Assembly (NCBI GenBank): GCA_027039465.1
Contig: JALWEA010000489.1
Coordinates: 1 to 8,080, forward strand
Direction: 5' to 3'
DNA: 8,080 nucleotides
From: Calditrichia bacterium
GTDB taxonomy: Bacteria; Calditrichota; Calditrichia; Calditrichales; Calditrichaceae
The notes below the pieces were generated by a model. That model did no database searches. It saw only the letters and a list, made by a program, of their open reading frames with translations, and was not told where the DNA came from. Made by a program: the position numbers and the translations under genes. Positions 5,290-8,080 of the stretch are shown here, in pieces. Positions within the stretch are counted from its first letter, which is position 1, and each line of letters begins with the position of its first letter.

Positions 5290-7830
5290 ATGTGGTTCTC
5301 AAAATTGTCCATTAAACATAAGATTTTAGTCATTTTTATTCCTGTTTTGGTTGTAATGATCACCATCGGCATTATTTCCATACGGAATATTACCGCTAAC
5401 GCGTTGGATGCTAATCAAAGATCGTCACTGGATATTATCGGTCGTTTAACGGCCGAAGCCGTGCGTATGGGCGTGGAATTCGGTGATCAGGATATGGTCA
5501 AAAAATCGGTTGCCGGTTTTCTAGCTGATGATAACATTTCTCTGATTCAAATTACCGATGCCAAAGGTAAAACTTATTTTGACTATCGCAAAAAAGGTTT
5601 ACCGGAAATTAATGTATCGAAAATTAACGGAATAATGGAAAACCAAAATGAAATGTTCATTCGGTTACCGATAATGGACAAGCAGAAACCGATTGGTACG
5701 GCTGCGGTAGGCATTTCTCTCCAAAGTCGTAATGCCGCTCTGAATTCCGCCATGTCTATCGTTTTAGTACTCGGCATTCTCGGTTTGCTCTTTTTTGCCG
5801 TGTTCGTAATTTATTTCGCAGGATTTTTAACCAAACCTTTACGATCTCTGCAGCGTATGGCCGCACAGTTAACTAAGGGCCATCTGAATTACGAACAAAC
5901 CTATAAATACAATGACGAATTGGGAGATGTTTTTCAATCCTTTAAAAAAACGGCGGAATCTTTTACCTACAAAGCACAGGTTTTGCGTGATTTGGCAAAC
6001 GGCAACATAGAAACACCGATTAAAGTTCTTTCCGAGGAGGATGATTTGGGTAAGGCACTTCTTGAAGTGCAGGAGAGCTTGCGCATAATCGTTACTGAAA
6101 TCAAGGACTTGGTGGAACATCAAAAGCAGGGGCAAATCGATGCACGCGGTGATGTTAAAAATTTGCAAGGCGCCTATAAAGAAGTTATTGACGGTCTGAA
6201 CGAAGCGCTGGATGTACTGACCGCGCCGTTAAAAGAAACCATCACAATTTTGAACGAATACGCGGACGGTAATTTAGAGCATGAATTACGGAAATTGCCG
6301 GGCGACTTAATACAATTAACCGAAGCCATTAACACCATTCGGACAAATTTAAACCGTCTTGTCGAAGAAAGTGTTCGTTTAACTAAGGAAGCAAAGGCTG
6401 GCAATTTAAGCTATCGGGGAGACATTTCCAGATTCCAGGGCGGATATCAGGCTATTTTATCCGGATTTAACGAAGCCATGGATGCCATTATCCGGCCATT
6501 GAACGAAAGCGCTCGGGCCATGGCGTTAATCGCGCGCGGCGAAATTCCGGAATTAATAAGCAATGAATATCCGGGTGACTTTAACAAATTAAAAGAAAGC
6601 ATTAATCAGTGTATTACGGCGATTAACAATTTAATCGTCGATTCCAATGCGTTGATTGAAGGTGCACTGCAAGGAAAATTGGAACTTCGGGTTGATGACA
6701 GCAGGCACCAAGGAGATTTCCGTAAAATTGTAAGCGGCTTCAATGAAACTTTGGATGCACTGACCTTTCCGATGAATGAGATTTTGGCGGCTTTGGAACG
6801 CATCTCCGAAGGCGATTTAACGGTGGAGATAACCGGCGAGCATCAAGGGGATTTGGGCCGCATGAAAAATGCGCTTAACAAAACTTTGAAAGCGCTAAAC
6901 AAAATATTGGCTAACATTGCCGAGTCTGTCGATCAGATTCGCAACGGCGCGCATCAGGTTGCGGATTCCAGCCAGGCGGTTTCGCAGGGGGCAACCGAAC
7001 AGGCCGGATTGCTCGAAGAAACGACGGTTTCCATTGAAGAAATTGCCTCGCAAGCCAAGCAAAATGCGGAGCATGCTCAAACGGCCAACCAAATTTCCAA
7101 AGAAGCGTCCGAAGCAGCCGAAGCCGGCAATCAACAAATGGAACGTATGTTGGAAGCCATGCAGGAAATTAACAATTCTTCCAATCAAATTGCCAAAATT
7201 ATTAAGGTAATCGACGAGATTGCTTTCCAAACTAACTTGCTATCCTTAAACGCTGCGGTCGAAGCCGCCCGTGCAGGCGTGCATGGAAAAGGATTTGCCG
7301 TGGTGGCCGAGGAAGTGCGCAATTTGGCTCAACGTAGCGCCAAAGCGGCCAAAGAAACCGAGAAGCTTATTGAAGGTTCCGTTGAGAAGATACGGGTCGG
7401 TGCGGACATTGCCGACCAGACGGCGCATGCTTTGGATTCCATTATCAGCAACATTACCAAAGTGAATGATTTAATGGATGAAATCGCCAGCGCTTCTGCG
7501 GAGCAGGTGGAAGGCATCGAACAAATCAGCCAGGCTTTAAAGCAGGTTGATGATGTCACGCAAGCCAATGCCGCAAGTGCAGAGCAGAGTGCATCGGCCG
7601 CCGAAGAGCTTTCGGGGCAGGCGCTAAACTTGCAAAAATTGGTTGGCAAATTTAGGCTGACCCGATTTGAATTCACCCCAAAACAAGATGAACCGTTTAC
7701 CTCGCAAACCATCGACGGACATGCGAAATGGGCGGCTAAAGCCGTGCATGGCAATGGCCACAACGGCAATGGAAACGGGCACCAGGATCCGTACCAATTT
7801 GGTGACGATGCGGATTTCGGAGATTTTTGA
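5290..7830 (+). CDS. Methyl-accepting chemotaxis protein with CHASE8/Cache-like sensor and poly-HAMP array
   Basis: A transmembrane chemoreceptor of 846 residues that controls CheA through CheW. TM1 is about 11-31; the extracytoplasmic sensor about 33-152; TM2 about 154-179. The sensor contains a stretch GVEFGDQDMV (61-70), then LADDNISLIQITDAKGKTYFDYR (79-101) and a late LPIMDKQKPIGTAAVGI (126-142). This order (A..F.D..., D..I....I.D..G..., PI...iGt) resembles CHASE8 and single-Cache sensors. The cytoplasmic part starts with a canonical HAMP (about 180-224) and a divergent one (225-270), then three tandem ~91-residue HAMP pairs (271-543). The signalling hairpin follows; its conserved tip is IDEIAFQTNLLSLNAAVEAARAG (641-663), with likely methylation Glu/Gln pairs near 570/571, 576/577, 583/584, 738/739, 765/766 and 772/773. 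A Gly/Asn/His-rich flexible tail (819-831) ends in DFGDF, which fits the CheR-tether pattern. The ATG at 5290 follows AGGGA. cheR starts 2 nt after the stop. Confidence 0.95.
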   Translation: MWFSKLSIKHKILVIFIPVLVVMITIGIISIRNITANALDANQRSSLDIIGRLTAEAVRMGVEFGDQDMVKKSVAGFLADDNISLIQITDAKGKTYFDYRKKGLPEINVSKINGIMENQNEMFIRLPIMDKQKPIGTAAVGISLQSRNAALNSAMSIVLVLGILGLLFFAVFVIYFAGFLTKPLRSLQRMAAQLTKGHLNYEQTYKYNDELGDVFQSFKKTAESFTYKAQVLRDLANGNIETPIKVLSEEDDLGKALLEVQESLRIIVTEIKDLVEHQKQGQIDARGDVKNLQGAYKEVIDGLNEALDVLTAPLKETITILNEYADGNLEHELRKLPGDLIQLTEAINTIRTNLNRLVEESVRLTKEAKAGNLSYRGDISRFQGGYQAILSGFNEAMDAIIRPLNESARAMALIARGEIPELISNEYPGDFNKLKESINQCITAINNLIVDSNALIEGALQGKLELRVDDSRHQGDFRKIVSGFNETLDALTFPMNEILAALERISEGDLTVEITGEHQGDLGRMKNALNKTLKALNKILANIAESVDQIRNGAHQVADSSQAVSQGATEQAGLLEETTVSIEEIASQAKQNAEHAQTANQISKEASEAAEAGNQQMERMLEAMQEINNSSNQIAKIIKVIDEIAFQTNLLSLNAAVEAARAGVHGKGFAVVAEEVRNLAQRSAKAAKETEKLIEGSVEKIRVGADIADQTAHALDSIISNITKVNDLMDEIASASAEQVEGIEQISQALKQVDDVTQANAASAEQSASAAEELSGQALNLQKLVGKFRLTRFEFTPKQDEPFTSQTIDGHAKWAAKAVHGNGHNGNGNGHQDPYQFGDDADFGDF
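6100..6918 (+). repeat. Three tandem ~91-residue HAMP-pair units inside the receptor
   Basis: A protein-level repeat (receptor residues about 271-543), not a DNA repeat. Anchors recur with constant spacing: QG at 293, 383 and 474; G-(L/F)-N-E-(A/T)-(L/M)-D at 302, 392 and 483, each followed by P at 313, 403 and 494; and GD at 338, 429 and 520. The period is therefore 90-91 residues. Each unit appears to hold one divergent HAMP module, ending in GFNE-(x)-D, and one more canonical module that starts at the Pro and ends in GDL/GDF. Poly-HAMP chains like this are known in soluble and membrane receptors, where alternating modules relay conformation. Module borders are approximate. Confidence 0.75.
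7813..7827 (+). other. C-terminal CheR-tether-like pentapeptide DFGDF of the receptor
   Basis: The last five residues (842-846) are D-F-G-D-F, matching the general tether pattern x-[HFYW]-x-x-[HFYW] at the very C terminus, of which E. coli NWETF is the classic example. It follows a flexible Gly/Asn/His linker, as tethers do. A CheR gene starts right after it, and its Shine-Dalgarno GGAG (7819-7822) is embedded in the Gly-Asp codons of this peptide. Confidence 0.55.
7819..7822 (+). promoter_or_regulatory. Ribosome binding site of cheR inside the receptor's last codons
   Basis: GGAG 10 nt before the ATG at 7833. It lies inside the final codons of the receptor gene, which suggests translational coupling of CheR to its receptor. 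Confidence 0.6.
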
Positions 7831-7832
7831 TC

Positions 7833-8080
7833 ATGGTTCAGGCCCCGGTTTGTACGGAGACGGATTTTCGCAGAATTACCGCTTTGATTAAGAAGCGATT
7901 CGGAATTTCATTGGGGCCGCAAAAACGGGCATTGGTCATCTCGCGTTTGCAAAAACATATTTACAACTTAGGCTTTCGTAATTTCGCCGAATATTTGAAA
8001 TACGTGGAAAACGATCCTTCCGGTAAGGAATTAGCCACATTAGCCGATCGAATTTCTACCAACCATACTTATTTTAACCG
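7833..8080 (+). CDS. cheR: Chemotaxis methyltransferase CheR, N-terminal part (cut by the window end)
   Basis: CheR methylates glutamates on the receptor hairpin using S-adenosylmethionine, for adaptation. The frame starts at ATG 7833 and is open to base 8080 (82 full codons). The visible part is the all-alpha CheR_N domain: DFRRITALIKKRFGISLGPQK (11-31) fits the pattern F-xx-I-xx-L(I)-x(5)-GI-x-L-xxx-K. Next come the conserved ISRLQKHIYNLGFRNFAEYL (36-55), the D-P-S-G-x-E-L loop (61-67) and IST-N-H-T-Y-F-N-R (74-83), the family's start of the linker to the methyltransferase domain (usually TTN-x-T-x-FFR). The catalytic SAM-binding domain is outside the window, so whether it carries a beta-subdomain for pentapeptide tethering cannot be seen. 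The 2-nt gap after the receptor stop implies translational coupling; the receptor is a likely substrate. Confidence 0.93.
   Translation, partial: MVQAPVCTETDFRRITALIKKRFGISLGPQKRALVISRLQKHIYNLGFRNFAEYLKYVENDPSGKELATLADRISTNHTYFN

Noticed and set aside
5249..5329. A 26-codon ORF starting ATG at 5249 with an AAAGGAG inside it
   Set aside because: It overlaps the start of the receptor gene in another frame, has no recognisable product, and the sequence is explained by the leader of the receptor gene.
7329..7769. Minus-strand open frame of 146 codons opposite the receptor signalling domain
   Set aside because: The plus strand here encodes the strongly conserved MCP hairpin; the antisense frame has no family features and is a shadow of codon bias.

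Overview
The window is one continuous, moderately AT-rich block read entirely on the + strand. Gaps between genes are small (2-72 nt), most starts have purine-rich Shine-Dalgarno sequences, and no terminator or promoter is obvious inside it. It reads as the middle of a chemotaxis operon from a Gram-negative (diderm) bacterium: it encodes a soluble exported protein with a Sec signal peptide and a two-pass chemoreceptor with an extracytoplasmic sensor. The mix of genes (DUF342/FapA, a double-HPt CheA, a poly-HAMP receptor) would fit several environmental phyla. I cannot name the organism from the sequence.

Layout: (1) 1-393, the 3' end of a gene whose product looks like a degenerate response-regulator receiver domain; (2) 404-1891, a DUF342/FapA-type protein; (3) 1916-4135, a hybrid-free CheA kinase with two HPt domains and no recognisable P2 domain; (4) 4146-4661, CheW; (5) 4684-5217, a small exported protein whose C-terminal half resembles YfiR (DUF4154); (6) 5290-7830, a methyl-accepting chemotaxis protein with a CHASE8/Cache-like periplasmic domain, about eight HAMP-like modules including three tandem ~91-residue units, a signalling hairpin and a C-terminal CheR-tether-like pentapeptide; (7) 7833-8080, the N-terminal part of the CheR methyltransferase, cut by the window edge.

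Together the genes give a nearly complete signalling complex: receptor, coupling protein CheW, kinase CheA and adaptation methyltransferase CheR. No CheY with an intact phospho-acceptor and no CheB is visible; these could lie outside the window. The FapA-like protein and the pseudo-receiver at the front suggest a link to motility-organelle placement or to a phosphorylation-independent switch, but this is inference.

The most interesting point is the pairing of a YfiR-like periplasmic protein with a chemoreceptor whose periplasmic domain resembles that of YfiN. In the known Yfi system YfiR is a periplasmic repressor of a CHASE8-containing diguanylate cyclase. Here the output would instead be a chemotaxis array, i.e. 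a periplasmic accessory protein gating an MCP.
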